Of a DNA stretch of 64,000 nt, positions 49,879 through 58,792 are shown piece after piece (within the stretch, counting starts at the first letter, position 1; each line of letters begins with the position of its first letter). The DNA comes from Trebonia sp036501515. GTDB lineage: Bacteria > Actinomycetota > Actinomycetes > Streptosporangiales > Streptosporangiaceae. A model generated the notes under the pieces. It had not been told where the DNA came from. It ran no database searches and saw nothing but the letters and a program-made list of their open reading frames with translations. The DNA is taken from positions 4,285-68,284 of the forward strand of contig DASYAD010000209.1 of the NCBI GenBank assembly GCA_036501515.1, read 5' to 3'. The translations under genes and the position numbers were made by a program.

Positions 49879-50727
49879 TTAACCGACCGCCCACTGTCCG
49901 GTGTCCGGCCCCAGCCCCGCGTCGAGGGCGAACTGGATCTGGATGATCTTCGTCGTGGCCGGCACCTCGAACGTGACGCAGCCGACCCCGGACGACCCGG
50001 AGGGGATGTTCTCCGGCGAGGAGAACGCCGGGCAGCCGATCGCGTTCCCCGCCAGCCGCGCGCTGTAGGACTGGCCGGCGGAGTCCACGACCGCCGCGCT
50101 GTCGGCGGGGGCGCCGGCGTAGGCGGCCTGGCCGGTGTTCGTCAGCTGGAACTGGACCGCGAACAACCGCCTGCCCACGCTCGCCCCGCTGAACTCATCC
50201 GTTGGCTCCGCCGTGGCGATCACCCGCACCACGGTGACGGATAGCTGCTCACCAGAGCCGGTGCCGGTGCCGGTGCGGCCGAGCGTGACGGCCGAGCCGA
50301 TCCCGGCCGCCTCAGTCACGGCGCCGCGGGCCGCGGTGGCGCCCGCGGCCGTGACCCGGTGGCCGGCGGCGACGCTGATGACGGCGATCAAAGCGACAAG
50401 GGCGACGGCGCCGCCCGTGACCTTCCGGGCTGTGCGCCGGCTGTGCCGCCGCACCGGACCGTCCAGTCGCGGGGGCGCGAACTGCGGTGCGGGACCCGAC
50501 TGCGGCGGAGGACCCGACCGCGGCGGAGGACCGGACCGCGCCCAAGCCGCGGACGGCGGCCCGGAGCTGAACTGGGACTGCGGCCGGAACTGCCGGGGAA
50601 TTGTTCGCTGCAGCAGGAGCTGGTACTCGCCCTGCCGCCCCTCAGGCACCGGCGGAACCCATCCCCGCGGGTCCTCGCTATCGGGCTGCGAGCAGTCCGA
50701 TCTGCCGTAGTCGCCTTGCCATCCCAT
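49879..50727 (-). CDS. DUF4352-type membrane-anchored protein
   Basis: 282 residues from ATG 50727 (AGGGGGAG nine bases upstream). Pro/Ser-rich cytoplasmic N-terminus (about 1-100), one membrane helix (VTGGAVALVALIAVISVAAG), then an Ig-like external domain: 'LSVTVVRVIATAEPTDEFSGASVGRRLFAVQFQLTNTGQAAYAG', 'VGCVTFEVPATTKIIQIQF', the DUF4352 pattern. Likely an envelope protein of unknown partner. Confidence 0.8.
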   Translation of the reverse strand: MGWQGDYGRSDCSQPDSEDPRGWVPPVPEGRQGEYQLLLQRTIPRQFRPQSQFSSGPPSAAWARSGPPPRSGPPPQSGPAPQFAPPRLDGPVRRHSRRTARKVTGGAVALVALIAVISVAAGHRVTAAGATAARGAVTEAAGIGSAVTLGRTGTGTGSGEQLSVTVVRVIATAEPTDEFSGASVGRRLFAVQFQLTNTGQAAYAGAPADSAAVVDSAGQSYSARLAGNAIGCPAFSSPENIPSGSSGVGCVTFEVPATTKIIQIQFALDAGLGPDTGQWAVG

Positions 50728-50858
50728 CGCCAATCTCCCCCTCCGCGGCGCGGAATCGCGCCTTCCCGGTGGGGTGACGCCGCACGAGGCGGCCCGGTGT
50801 ACGAAAGCCCCGGGTTGTTGCCAACCCGTTACGGAGAGTCCCTATATGGACAGGAAGG

Positions 50859-52364
50859 TCAGTAGACCTCGAAGTACTCGCGCATTTCCCAGTCGGTGAC
50901 CTCTTCGGCGGAATCGGTCAGGCCGGCCTCGGCCAGCGCCGTCTCGTAGCGGGCAATCTCGGCCCGCTTCATCGTCACGAGGTAGTCGACCAGCGTGTCG
51001 CCGAACGCGGCGCGGTAGAACGAGTCGCCGTCGAGCGATTTCACCGCGGCGGCGAGCGAGGCGGGCAGCGGGACCAGCCCCTCGGCCGCGTACGGGTCGC
51101 CCTCGACAGGCGGCGGCGGGGTGAGGCCCCGGGTCACCCCGTCCAGCCCGGCCGCCAGGCTGGACGCGATATACAGGTACGGATTGGCGGCGGGCTCGCC
51201 GGCCCGGTACTCGATGTGCGCGCCCGCGTCTCCGGGTGCGCCCTGCACCCGGATGAGCGCGCCGCGGTTCTCGATCGCCCAGGCCACCCGGTCGGGCGCG
51301 AATGAGTACGGCCGGAACCGCTTGTACCCGTTGACGGTGGGGACGGCGAACGGCAGCGAAGGCACGGCGTGCTCGGCCAGCCCGGCGACGTAGCGCAGGC
51401 CGGTCTCGGACAGCGGCCCGTCGTCGGACGCGAAGGCGTTGCCGCCGTCGGCCGCTGACGTCAGCGACTGGTGCAGGTGCCAGCCGGAGGCGGTGACGTT
51501 GGCCAGCCCCGGCCGCGCCATGAACGTGGCGAGCAGCCCGCGCCGCTGGCAGACCTGCTTGACCGCCGACCGGAAGAGCACCGCCGCGTCGGCCGCCGCC
51601 ATGGCGCTCATCGGGGCGAACGTCACCTCGACCTGCCCCGGCCCCCATTCGTCCTCCATGGACCTGGGCGGCAGGCCGACCGCCCACAGCGCGTCGCGCA
51701 GCGCGTCAAGCACCGGGGCCATGGAGTCGAGCCTGGTCTCTGACAGGAACTGGTAGCCCCGCTCGAACATCGACACCGCGGGCGGCGGGGGAGTGAAGCC
51801 CGCGTCCTGCGGCGCCAGCGGGCCGCCGGCCGGGGTGAAGACGGAGAACTCGACCTCAAGGCCGACGGTGAGGTCGTAGCCGTGCGCGCCGAGCCCGGCC
51901 AGCTGCCGCCGCAGCAGTCCCCGCCCGTCCAGCGGAACCGGTGCCCCGGAGGCGAAGTACGCGTCGCACAGCAGCCAGCCCGTGCGGTTCGCCCACGGCA
52001 GCACCTGGAACGTGGCCGGATCGGGCACGAGCACGACGTCGGGGAACCCGGTGAACTCGGCGATGCCGAAGCCGCCGCCGGCCGCGAACGGCGGCACGAA
52101 CACGTTGTTGCCGCTGTCGAGGGAGTAGATGGCGCCGGAGAAGTCAAGGCCGTTGCTGAACGCGCTGATCGCCGCGTCCGGTGACAGCGCCCGCGCCCGC
52201 ACGATGCCGTGCTGGTCGACCACGGCCAGCCGCACCGTGCGCAGCCGCTGGGTCGAGATCCGTTCGGCCACCTCGCCCGCGAGCGTGACCGCCTCCTCGG
52301 ACAGCAGCCCGTGCCGTGCGACGAACCCCGGCTGCCCGACACCCGCATCCGCAACAGTGCTCAC
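50859..52364 (-). CDS. Glutamine-synthetase-like gamma-glutamyl ligase
   Basis: 501 residues from GTG 52364. GS fold: metal site VGLEVEFSV (E-x-E), 'GPGQVEVTFAP', WHLHQSL (His metal ligand region), 'NGYKRFRPYSFAPDRVAWAIENRGALIRV' and 'IEYRAGEPAANPYLYIASSLAAG'. It belongs to the GlnA-type group that ligates glutamate to amines rather than true GlnA, so polyamine or ethanolamine-type substrates are candidates. A glutamine amidotransferase and, at 57-62 kb, a polyamine-type importer with an aminotransferase fit that theme. Confidence 0.88.
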   Translation of the reverse strand: MSTVADAGVGQPGFVARHGLLSEEAVTLAGEVAERISTQRLRTVRLAVVDQHGIVRARALSPDAAISAFSNGLDFSGAIYSLDSGNNVFVPPFAAGGGFGIAEFTGFPDVVLVPDPATFQVLPWANRTGWLLCDAYFASGAPVPLDGRGLLRRQLAGLGAHGYDLTVGLEVEFSVFTPAGGPLAPQDAGFTPPPPAVSMFERGYQFLSETRLDSMAPVLDALRDALWAVGLPPRSMEDEWGPGQVEVTFAPMSAMAAADAAVLFRSAVKQVCQRRGLLATFMARPGLANVTASGWHLHQSLTSAADGGNAFASDDGPLSETGLRYVAGLAEHAVPSLPFAVPTVNGYKRFRPYSFAPDRVAWAIENRGALIRVQGAPGDAGAHIEYRAGEPAANPYLYIASSLAAGLDGVTRGLTPPPPVEGDPYAAEGLVPLPASLAAAVKSLDGDSFYRAAFGDTLVDYLVTMKRAEIARYETALAEAGLTDSAEEVTDWEMREYFEVY

Positions 52365-52412
52365 GCAAGCAGGTTAAGCACCAGCCCCCGATTGCGATAG
52401 AGGCCCGCGCAC

Positions 52413-53294
52413 CTAGGCGAGCAGCTTCACCAAAGCCACCACGCCGACGCAGACAATCAGCACGCGCAGCCCCCAGGGCGGCAGCTTGCGGCCGATCCTG
52501 GCGCCGATCTGGCCGCCGAGGACGGCCCCGGCCGCGATCAGCCCGGCCGCGCCCCAGTCGATGTGCGTGGCGATGATGAACACGATCGCGGCGATGCCGT
52601 TGACCAGCCCGGCGAGCACGTTCTTGACCGCGTTGACCCGCTGCATGCTGTCGGCGAAAGCCACGCCCATCAGCCCGAGCAGCAGCACGCCCTGGGCCGC
52701 GCCGAAGTAGCCGCCGTAGACCCCGGCCAGGAACACCAGCGTCCACAGCACCGGACCGCCGATTTGCAGGCCGGCGTCGGCGCGGACCGTGCTCACCGCC
52801 CCGACCACGCCGACCGCGCCCGCAGGCCGGGGATCGCCGACCGGGTCAGGGAGGCCGCCCGGGCTGTCCGGCGGCGCCGCCGGGACGGCCACGGGAGCGC
52901 GCTGCCTGGCGCCCACCCATTTCGCAAGCCGGGGCTGGAACACCACCATGATCAGGGCGATACCGATCAGCGCGGGCACGATCGCCTTGAACGCGTCGGC
53001 GGGCAGCACCAGCAGCAAGATCGCGCCGACCAGGCCGCCGCACAGCGAGGCGGTGCCGAGCCTGATGACCCGCCGCCGCTGGCCGGCCAGCTCGGCCCGG
53101 TAGCCGTGCACTCCCGAGGCCACGCCGGGAACCAGTCCGACGTTGTTGGACACGTTCGCGAGGACCGGCGGGTAACCGAACGCGAGCAGCACCGGGAAGG
53201 TGATCAGCGTTCCCGAGCCGACCACCGTGTTGATGGTTCCCGCGGCCAGCCCGGCGGCGAAAATCGCGAGGGCTTGCAGCAGGTCATGGGACAC
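52413..53294 (-). CDS. TauE/SafE family sulfite/organoanion exporter
   Basis: 293 residues from GTG 53294, about eight membrane segments in two halves. Typical: 'AAGLAAGTINTVVGSGTLITFPVLLAFGYPPVLANVSNN' at the start and 'GVYGGYFGAAQGVLLLGLMGVAF' plus 'MQRVNAVKNVLAGLVN' at the repeat. A Pro-rich loop sits in the middle. Substrate not predictable. Confidence 0.9.
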   Translation of the reverse strand: MSHDLLQALAIFAAGLAAGTINTVVGSGTLITFPVLLAFGYPPVLANVSNNVGLVPGVASGVHGYRAELAGQRRRVIRLGTASLCGGLVGAILLLVLPADAFKAIVPALIGIALIMVVFQPRLAKWVGARQRAPVAVPAAPPDSPGGLPDPVGDPRPAGAVGVVGAVSTVRADAGLQIGGPVLWTLVFLAGVYGGYFGAAQGVLLLGLMGVAFADSMQRVNAVKNVLAGLVNGIAAIVFIIATHIDWGAAGLIAAGAVLGGQIGARIGRKLPPWGLRVLIVCVGVVALVKLLA

Positions 53295-53328
53295 AGGTTC
53301 ACGCTAAGCCTGCGGGGCGGCTCCGTCG

Positions 53329-54108
53329 TCACCGAGCCGGTGTGACAACCATCTCAGCCGCGGCCGGCTCGCTGACGACAGCGGCGGCCAGGGGCAGCGG
53401 CGCCGCGGCCCGCCGCGCCACGTCAAGCAGGAACCGCCTGACCAGGCCGTGCGCCCGGGCCGCGGCGCCGTCGGCCAGGGTCCGCGACTGCTCGATCAGC
53501 GCCAGCGGGTCCAGGCCAAGTTCTGTCAGCTCGGCCGCGCCGCCCGATGCCAGCCACGCCTCGAGCACGTAGTCAGTTACCTCGGGGTGGAACTGCACGC
53601 CGAGGGTGCGCCCGTGCGCGAACGCCTGCGGGGCCAGCGCCGTCCTGGCCAGTACCGGCACTCCCGCCGGGACCGTGAACCGGTCGAAGTGCCACTCCAG
53701 CCATGGCCCGCTGTCGATGAGCGCGGGCTCGTCAGAGGCGACCGACACCCAGCCGATCTCCGGCACGGGCGCCCGGGACACGGTGCCGCCGAGCGCGGCG
53801 GCCAGCATCTGCCCGCCGAAGCAGATGCCGAGCACCGGCACCCCGAGCGTCATCAGCGAGCGCGCGTAGCTGATCTCGTCGGCGATCCAGGGAATGGTGG
53901 CCGGGTCGTGCACGGCCCAGGCGGCGCCGAAGAACGTGACCGCGTCGAAGTCCGCGGCCGCCGGGAACGTCACGGCGACGTCGGGAGAGCGGTACCTGGC
54001 CTCGGGCACGACCACCATCTCGGACACGTCCCAGCCCGCCGCGGTGAAGCCGTCACCGATCAGCCCGGCTGGCGAGGCATGATCCTGCTTGACAAAGAGA
54101 ACCCGCAC
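53329..54108 (-). CDS. Class I glutamine amidotransferase
   Basis: 259 residues from GTG 54108. Nucleophile in LGICFGGQML (Cys96) and LGVQFHPEVTDY (His174, Glu176) complete the Cys-His-Glu triad. Stand-alone GATase; similar proteins hydrolyse gamma-glutamyl compounds or serve an amination partner. Located 35 bp after the TauE gene start side, same strand as the GS-like gene. Confidence 0.9.
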   Translation of the reverse strand: MRVLFVKQDHASPAGLIGDGFTAAGWDVSEMVVVPEARYRSPDVAVTFPAAADFDAVTFFGAAWAVHDPATIPWIADEISYARSLMTLGVPVLGICFGGQMLAAALGGTVSRAPVPEIGWVSVASDEPALIDSGPWLEWHFDRFTVPAGVPVLARTALAPQAFAHGRTLGVQFHPEVTDYVLEAWLASGGAAELTELGLDPLALIEQSRTLADGAAARAHGLVRRFLLDVARRAAAPLPLAAAVVSEPAAAEMVVTPAR

Positions 54109-54175
54109 GAGCCGAGCATATCCGGCGGTCAGCTGTCTCCCCAGGCGTGCGGGCCCGCCGGCCTCGGCCGCGGGA

Positions 54176-55150
54176 TCAGCGGTCGTCGAAGATCCGGTCC
54201 TGCAGTCCGAAGAGCGGGAACAGCCGTTCGCAGTCGAGGAAGTACGTCATCCGGGTGATCTTGCCGCCAGTTACCTCGTGCACCTGCAGTCCCCAGGGCA
54301 CGAGGCCGCCCTTCTCGGGGTCCGGCTTGTACTGCGCCCAGGCGAGTACGCCGTTGGCCCGCACCGGCACCAGCACCGACCCGGCGCAGGCGCTCGGGCC
54401 TGGCTGCGTCATCCAGGTAGTGATGTTGGCGGCGCCCTGGATCCACATCTCGAAAGGGGGCATCGTCTGCAGGGCGTCCTCGCGGAGCAGTGACAGCAGA
54501 GCCGCCATGTCGTACCGCTGAAACGCGTCTACGTACTTCGCCAGCAGCTCGGTGTTCTCCGGTTCCACCTCGAGCGGCCGCTGGTGCTCGGGCAGCGCCG
54601 CCAGCGCGGTCCGAGCCCGCTGCAGCGCGCTGTTGACCGAGGCCACCGAGCTGTCAAGCACGGTCGCGGCCTCGGCCGCGGGCAGCTTGAGCACCTCGCA
54701 CAAGATCAGCGCCGCCCGCTGCCGGGGCGGCAGGTGCTGCAGCGCCGTCACGAACGCGAGCCGTACCGAGTCACGGACCGCCGCGATCTCAGCCGGGTCG
54801 CCCTGGTCAGGGACCACCCGCGCGTCGGGGATCGGCGTGACCCACAGGTCCTCCGCCGGCCATGGCCGCAGGTGCGACTCGGACGGCGGCGACGCCGGCC
54901 CGAGGTCCATTGGCATCGCCCGGCGCTTCTCGCCGCGGAGCACGTCCAGGCACACGTTGGTGGCGATCCGGTAGAGCCAGGATCGCAGCGAGGACCGGCC
55001 TTCGAACCCGTCCGCCGCCTTCCACGCGCGCAGCATGGTTTCCTGCACCGCGTCGTCCGCCTCGAAGGCCGACCCGAGCATCCGGTAGCAGTACCCGGTC
55101 AGCTCGCGCCGGTAGAACTCAAGGTCGTCAGTGGTCGCTGTTGCCGTCAC
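54176..55150 (-). CDS. ECF sigma factor with SnoaL-like C-terminus (SigG/TIGR02960-like)
   Basis: 324 residues from GTG 55150. Region 2: 'YCYRMLGSAFEADDAVQETMLRAWKAADGFEGRSSLRSWLYRIATNVCLDVLRG' (about 20-75) followed by PMDLGPASPP, region 4: 'LPPRQRAALILCEVLKLPAAEAATVLDSSVASVNSALQRAR' (about 140-182), then a SnoaL/NTF2-like domain (about 205-320) that in relatives tunes activity in place of an anti-sigma factor. No anti-sigma gene is adjacent, consistent with that. Confidence 0.9.
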   Translation of the reverse strand: MTATATTDDLEFYRRELTGYCYRMLGSAFEADDAVQETMLRAWKAADGFEGRSSLRSWLYRIATNVCLDVLRGEKRRAMPMDLGPASPPSESHLRPWPAEDLWVTPIPDARVVPDQGDPAEIAAVRDSVRLAFVTALQHLPPRQRAALILCEVLKLPAAEAATVLDSSVASVNSALQRARTALAALPEHQRPLEVEPENTELLAKYVDAFQRYDMAALLSLLREDALQTMPPFEMWIQGAANITTWMTQPGPSACAGSVLVPVRANGVLAWAQYKPDPEKGGLVPWGLQVHEVTGGKITRMTYFLDCERLFPLFGLQDRIFDDR

Positions 55151-55262
55151 AGCTCATCACTGTAGGCGGTGCCTCTGACATTTGGCTCAGAACGGGGGCG
55201 GCTGGCCCCTGGTCGCTTTCTGAGCCTCTGAAAGCCCGGTGACCAGGCTCTGCGGCCCGACG

Positions 55263-55412
55263 TCAGGCACTACCGCGCCGCACCAGTTCCGTCGGCAAGA
55301 TCACGGCCGACGGTTCGTCGCCGGCGATCGCCGCCAGCAGCAGGCGCACCATCTCGCTGCTGATCCGCGGCCAGGGCTGCCTGATCGTGGTCAGCGCGGG
55401 CCTGCGAGTCGG
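55263..55412 (-). pseudogene. LacI-family regulator, C-terminal remnant
   Basis: About 49 codons ending at 55263: PALTTIRQPWPRISSEMVRLLL, then VILPTELVRRGSA-stop. 'L-T-T-I-R-Q-P' and 'L-P-T-E-L-V-x-R-x-S' are the terminal signature of LacI effector domains. The rest of the gene, including the DNA-binding domain, is missing; a repeat-rich stretch takes its place. Confidence 0.75.
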
Positions 55413-55423
55413 CCGGCATCACC

Positions 55424-55640
55424 CCGTTCGCCCGGCCCGTGCCGCCCCGTGTCGGCGAGCGTCGCCCCGTTCGCCCGGCCCGTGCCGCCCGAGTCGGCGA
55501 GCGTCGCCCCGTTCGCCCGTCCGGCGGCGCACGAGCCGGCGGTCACCTCGTCCTCCCGGCTTGCCGCGGCCGAGCCGGCGGGCGTCAGTCCGGCCGTACG
55601 GCCTGCGCCGTGCGAGCCGGCGGTCACCTCGTCCTCCCGG
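55424..55640. repeat. Tandem repeats between the LacI and beta-galactosidase remnants
   Basis: Two exact 27-bp copies of a TCGGCGAGCGTCGCC-type unit (55451-55477 and 55493-55519, period 42), a third partial copy before them, and a different exact 27-bp pair (55533-55559 and 55614-55640). Confidence 0.85.
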
Positions 55641-55661
55641 CCCGCGCCCCTGTCTGCAGAG

Positions 55662-55829
55662 CTGCGTGGCTACCCGGCCTGGCCCCGTGACCTGGAGGTC
55701 GTGCGCCGCACCGCCCCCGGCCGCCGCCACGTCATGCTGATCAATCACGGCGCGCCGTCCGTGACCGTTTTCATCGGCGACCTAGCGGTCGAAGTCCCCG
55801 GCGGCGACGTCCGGGTAATCCCGGGCTAA
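55662..55829 (+). pseudogene. Beta-galactosidase (GH42-like) C-terminal remnant
   Basis: The plus strand reads LRGYPAWPRDLEVVRRTAPG, then HVMLINHGAPSVTV...VPGGDVRVIPG-stop. 'L-E-V-V-R-R...L-I-N-H' followed by a terminal beta strand is the C-terminal domain of GH42 enzymes. No start or catalytic barrel is present. Its last 48 bases overlap the alpha/beta hydrolase gene. With the LacI scrap it marks a lost sugar-use locus. Confidence 0.6.
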
Positions 55830-56549
55830 GCGGGCTAAGACCAGCTCGAGCAGCAGCTCTGCCAGTTCGGCGGGCCGGTTGACCGGGATCATGTGGTCGG
55901 TGTCGATCTCGCGGTAGCGCCAGGCTGGATCGTCCTTGACCTGCGCCGCGGCCCGCCAGAAGGCGCTCGGTCCGCCGTCGCCCGGCCGGGCAGGCTCACG
56001 CAGCGCCTTGATGTAGGTGCGGCTGAACGGGTACTCCTCAAGCGGCCGGCCAAGCCGGACAGGTTCGGTGAAGCAGCCGGCCGGATGCGGCGTGCGGCGT
56101 GCGTTGAACCAGTCCCGCTGCGCGGGGTCCTCGTACTCGCGCGGCAGCGGCTCGACCAGCCAGCTGCTGCCGGGACCGGTGGCCGGCGCCGGGGAGGGCG
56201 CCCCGGTCAGGTCGGTGAGGGACTGGCCGCCGGCGGGCTTGAACGCGTCCAGGTAGACCAGGTGCGCGACCCGGTCCGCGACGTGCTCAAGCGCGCCGGT
56301 GACGACCATGCCGCCGTAGGAGTAGCCGAGCAGCACGATGTCGCTCAGGTCCTCGTACAGGATCGTGTTCACCACGTCGGTAACGTGAGTGGTGAGGTTG
56401 ACCTGCGGCGAGGCCAGGTGCGCGCGCTCGCCGATCCCGGTCAGCGACGGAGTGAGGACCTCGTGCCCCGCGGCGCGCAGCGTCCCGCGGACGTACCTGA
56501 ACCCGTACGACCCGCCCCACGCCCCGTGCACCAGAACAAACGTCGTCAT
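55782..56549 (-). CDS. Alpha/beta hydrolase
   Basis: 255 residues. Oxyanion region LVHGAWGGSYGF (6-17), nucleophile LLGYSYGGMVV (Ser78 in G-x-S-x-G), acid/His region EIDTDHMIPV (about 220). All catalytic features in place. Resembles the esterase/EstC-type group of small cytoplasmic hydrolases; substrate unknown. Confidence 0.9.
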   Translation of the reverse strand: MTTFVLVHGAWGGSYGFRYVRGTLRAAGHEVLTPSLTGIGERAHLASPQVNLTTHVTDVVNTILYEDLSDIVLLGYSYGGMVVTGALEHVADRVAHLVYLDAFKPAGGQSLTDLTGAPSPAPATGPGSSWLVEPLPREYEDPAQRDWFNARRTPHPAGCFTEPVRLGRPLEEYPFSRTYIKALREPARPGDGGPSAFWRAAAQVKDDPAWRYREIDTDHMIPVNRPAELAELLLELVLARLARDYPDVAAGDFDR

Positions 56550-56606
56550 GGCGCGGACGTTAGACCCGGGGCAGGGCCTGCCGCAATGTGCGCCAGGCCC
56601 AAAACC

Positions 56607-57095
<489 letters not shown>

Positions 57096-57213
57096 GCTGC
57101 CCACGCTACCGCCGCAGGCTCTTGGCGCACGTTCTTTCGCCCCCGCCGCCAGCCCCCGGCGCATCTACCCTCGCCCGGTGTGCGTCCTTGTCCGGAAGCA
57201 AACGGCGACTTAG

Positions 57214-57252
57214 ACTGAACATTCAGTCAGATTTGAACTGAATATTCAGTCA
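57214..57252. promoter_or_regulatory. Two TetR-like operators before the aminotransferase
   Basis: ACTGAACATTCAGTCA (57214-57229) and ACTGAATATTCAGTCA (57237-57252); the second contains a perfect 14-bp palindrome. Start-to-start spacing is 23 bases. A third copy lies before the ABC operon. Confidence 0.75.
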
Positions 57253-57287
57253 AATAGGCGCATGAAGCAGACGGAAGAGGCCCGAAC

Positions 57288-58658
57288 GTGCTCACCCAGG
57301 CCAACAGCAAGCTTGCCGACATCATCGCCGAACAGGAGACGGTCTTCGTCAAGCGGCAGCCGAACTCCGCCGCACTGGCCGGCCAGGCCGCCGGCGTGCT
57401 GGCCGGCGGCGTCACGTCCAGCTGGCAGATCACCCAGCCGCAGCCGGTCTGGCTCAGTCACGGCGCAGGCAGCAAGGTGTACGACGCCGACGGCAACGAG
57501 TACGTGGACCTGCACGGCGGCTACGGTGCGGCGCTCGCGGGGCACGCCCACCCGGCGATCGTGGCCGCGGTCAAGGAGCAGGTGACCCTGGGTACCCACT
57601 TCGCCCAGCCCACCCAGAACGCGATCGTGGTGGCCGGCGAGCTGGCCCGCCGCTGGGGACTACCGCGCTGGCGGTTCGCGAACTCGGGCACCGAGGCCAC
57701 CATGGACGCCGTCCACCTGATGCGCTCCTTTACCGGCCGCGACCTGATCATCAAGGTCGAGGGCGGCTACCACGGCCACCACGACTCGGTGCAGGTCTCG
57801 GTGATGCCAGACGAGGCCGAGGCCGGGCCCCGGGAGCGCCCCCTCAGCGTGCCGTCCTCGAGCGGGATCCCGGCCGCGATTACCGAGCTCACGCTGGTCG
57901 CCCAGTTCAACGACCTGGACAGCGTCGCCGGGCTCCTCGACGCGCACCCCGGCCAGGTCGCGGGCATGATCGTCGAACCGGTGATGATGAACGCCGGCAT
58001 CATCCCGCCGCTGCCCGGTTACCTGGCCGGCCTGCGTGACCTGCTGCACTCGCGCGGCGCGCTGCTGACCTTCGACGAGGTCAAGACCGGCCTGACCGTC
58101 GGCCCCGGCGGCGTGACCAGGCAGTCGGGCGTCACCCCGGACCTCGTCTGCCTGGCCAAGTCGCTCGGCGGGGGAGTGGCGGTCGCCGCCGTCGGCGGCT
58201 CCGACGCGCTGATGGACTACGTGGCGAGCGGCGGCTACGAGATGGTCGGCACCTTCAACGGCAACCCGCTGGCGATGGCCGCCGCCCGCGCGATGCTGAC
58301 CGAGGTCGCGACCGCCGAGGCCTACGCGAAGATCGAGGTCCTGCGGCAGCGCGCGGTGAGCGGCATCAGCGCGGCGATCGGTGACTTCGGCCTCAACGGG
58401 TCGGTCGTCACAGCCGGGGCCAAAGGCTGTGTCGTGTTCTCGTCGCAGCCGGTCCGCGACTACCGGGAGTTCCTAGCGGTCGACGACTCGCTGAGCCACG
58501 CCCACTGGCTGTTCCAGCACAACGGCGGGGTGTTCCTGCCGCCCTGGGGCAAGATCGAGCAGTGGCTGATCTCCGTGCAGCACGACGAGTCGGACATCGA
58601 CCGGCTGATCGCTAACTTCCGTGCCTTCGCCACCGCGGTAGGAACCAGCCGTGGCTAG
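57288..58658 (+). CDS. Class III aminotransferase (glutamate-1-semialdehyde aminomutase-like)
   Basis: 456 residues from GTG 57288 (GGAAGAGG upstream). PLP-fold type I: 'VYDADGNEYVDLHGGYGAALAGHAHPAIV', 'RFANSGTEATMDAVHLMRSFTGRD' , 'GGYHGHHDSVQVS', 'LLTFDEVKTGL' (Asp-Glu pair), PLP lysine in LVCLAKSLGGG (about 291) and 'GTFNGNPLAMAAA'. It resembles HemL in sequence but sits upstream of a polyamine-type importer under the same operator, so an amine/omega-amino-acid aminotransferase role is more likely than haem synthesis. Confidence 0.9.
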   Translation: MLTQANSKLADIIAEQETVFVKRQPNSAALAGQAAGVLAGGVTSSWQITQPQPVWLSHGAGSKVYDADGNEYVDLHGGYGAALAGHAHPAIVAAVKEQVTLGTHFAQPTQNAIVVAGELARRWGLPRWRFANSGTEATMDAVHLMRSFTGRDLIIKVEGGYHGHHDSVQVSVMPDEAEAGPRERPLSVPSSSGIPAAITELTLVAQFNDLDSVAGLLDAHPGQVAGMIVEPVMMNAGIIPPLPGYLAGLRDLLHSRGALLTFDEVKTGLTVGPGGVTRQSGVTPDLVCLAKSLGGGVAVAAVGGSDALMDYVASGGYEMVGTFNGNPLAMAAARAMLTEVATAEAYAKIEVLRQRAVSGISAAIGDFGLNGSVVTAGAKGCVVFSSQPVRDYREFLAVDDSLSHAHWLFQHNGGVFLPPWGKIEQWLISVQHDESDIDRLIANFRAFATAVGTSRG

Positions 58659-58717
58659 GCGAAATGCATTCTTTACAGACGAAACCTTGCAACCCGGGTA
58701 CGCCGGGAGTTCAATTG

Positions 58718-58733
58718 ACCGAACATTCAGTCA
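58718..58733. promoter_or_regulatory. Third copy of the TetR-like operator
   Basis: ACCGAACATTCAGTCA, one base different from the first copy at 57214, 60 bp before the SBP start and just after a TTGACC -35-like hexamer (58715-58720). Confidence 0.7.
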
Positions 58734-58792
58734 GTGAGCCTGGTCACACTTATTCGTCAGCAGAGCAACCCCCTTAGCGAGGGAGTCGGCCG

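Noticed and set aside
57288..58658. hemL (glutamate-1-semialdehyde aminomutase) as a firm call
   Set aside because: Sequence is HemL-like, but operator sharing with an amine-type importer and absence of haem genes make the specific name unsafe.
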